A stretch of 64,000 bases of DNA from Sphingobium psychrophilum (GTDB lineage Bacteria > Pseudomonadota > Alphaproteobacteria > Sphingomonadales > Sphingomonadaceae). Positions 63,729-64,000 of this stretch are shown piece by piece. A model generated the notes under the pieces. That model worked only from the letters and a program-made list of their open reading frames with translations. It was not told the DNA's origin and made no database searches. Location: assembly GCF_012927105.1 (NCBI RefSeq), contig NZ_JABBFV010000007.1, positions 124,001 to 188,000 on the forward strand, read 5' to 3'. The first letter of the stretch is position 1; each line of letters opens with the position of its first letter. The position numbers and the translations under genes were made by a program.

Positions 63729-64000
63729 ACCTGCCCGTCAGATCGACCTGATCGACGCCCGCCCCGCCTTTACCCAGGCACAGGCCGACGCGCTCAACGC
63801 GCGGTTCGAGGGCGTCGACACGATCACCATGCTCAAGACCGTGTTTGCAGAAGGGCTTGCCGGCAACGTCGCCGTCGTTTCTTCCTTCGGCACGGAAAGC
63901 GCGGTGCTGCTCGATCTGGTGGCGAAGGCTGACCCGACCGTCCCGGTGATCTTTGTCGATACGCTCAAAATGTTCGCCGAGACGCTCAACTATCGCGACA
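63721..64000 (+). CDS. cysH: Phosphoadenylyl/adenylyl-sulfate reductase, N-terminal part (cut by window edge)
   Basis: The first 93 residues of a PAPS/APS reductase: the nucleotide-binding segment AVVSSFGTESAVLLDLVAK (SFGxES form of the PP-loop) and VPVIFVDTLKMFAETLNYRD. It reduces activated sulfate to sulfite for CysI. The cysteine motifs that separate APS from PAPS reductases lie beyond the window. ATG 63721 lies within the end of the DUF934 gene. Confidence 0.92.
   Translation, partial: MAEPARQIDLIDARPAFTQAQADALNARFEGVDTITMLKTVFAEGLAGNVAVVSSFGTESAVLLDLVAKADPTVPVIFVDTLKMFAETLNYRD

Overview
The window looks like ordinary chromosome from a high-GC alphaproteobacterium, most likely a sphingomonad close to Sphingobium. 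I infer this from gene content and order (yqeY-dnaG-rpoD, carA-rraB-carB, sdhE-mfd divergent from recG, cobA-DUF2849-cysI-DUF934-cysH, pdhB with its own lipoyl domain), from frequent TTG/GTG starts, and from the many GC-rich intergenic palindromes. No database search was run. There is no integrase, phage morphogenesis gene, CRISPR array, rRNA or classical insertion sequence.

Layout. 1-3.7 kb: the start of a squalene/phytoene synthase-like gene, divergent from a short tad pilin-assembly operon (tadG-tadE-tadE). 3.7-8.1 kb: central metabolism and division on the minus strand (eno, ftsB, pdhA, pdhB). 8.3-10.6 kb: a yqjD/E/K-like membrane operon and a DUF4170 gene. 10.7-17.2 kb: rhomboid, greA and a carA-rraB-small ORF-carB cluster. 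17.4-22.3 kb: yqeY, a repeat-bracketed DUF559 nuclease cassette, dnaG and rpoD. 22.4-32.6 kb: a MoxR ATPase and its VWA partner separated by unrelated genes, a soluble chemoreceptor, anmK/tyrS, PilZ and MscS. 32.9-40.9 kb: an AT-rich orphan gene, recG, sdhE, mfd, a second repeat-bracketed nuclease cassette (a dead GIY-YIG gene), hairpin elements and MAPEG. 40.9-45.2 kb: an EAL protein with a degenerate GGDEF domain, moaA, nadK and two identical tRNA-Asn genes. 45.3-49.2 kb: an orphan ParA with an RHH partner and a TPR/SPOR lipoprotein, divergent from a Sel1/SPOR protein. 49.2-60.5 kb: a LysR/DUF1338/AstD catabolic unit, small proteins, nitronate monooxygenase-like enzyme, glycosyltransferase, hydrolase, SelO and a second AstD-like dehydrogenase. 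60.6-64 kb: a sulfate-assimilation operon that runs off the end.

The most unusual signal is a cassette architecture seen twice with unrelated sequences. A small stand-alone nuclease ORF (DUF559 PD-(D/E)XK at 17.9 kb; GIY-YIG at 39.7 kb) sits between inverted copies of a GC-rich REP-like palindrome. In the GIY-YIG cassette the only two differences between the arms are a compensatory base-pair swap. In the DUF559 cassette the right arm encodes the nuclease C-terminus and supplies the dnaG ribosome-binding site. The same window holds several gene-less palindromic elements that could be relatives or remnants. This suggests, but does not prove, a nuclease-associated REP dispersal system.

Other themes are signalling and surface functions (Tad genes, PilZ, EAL, chemoreceptor), septal or polar cell-wall factors (FtsB, two SPOR proteins beside a ParA/RHH pair), and amino-acid catabolism (DUF1338/AstD). 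Starts were chosen from ribosome-binding sites, overlaps and conserved N-termini; where these disagree the entry says so.
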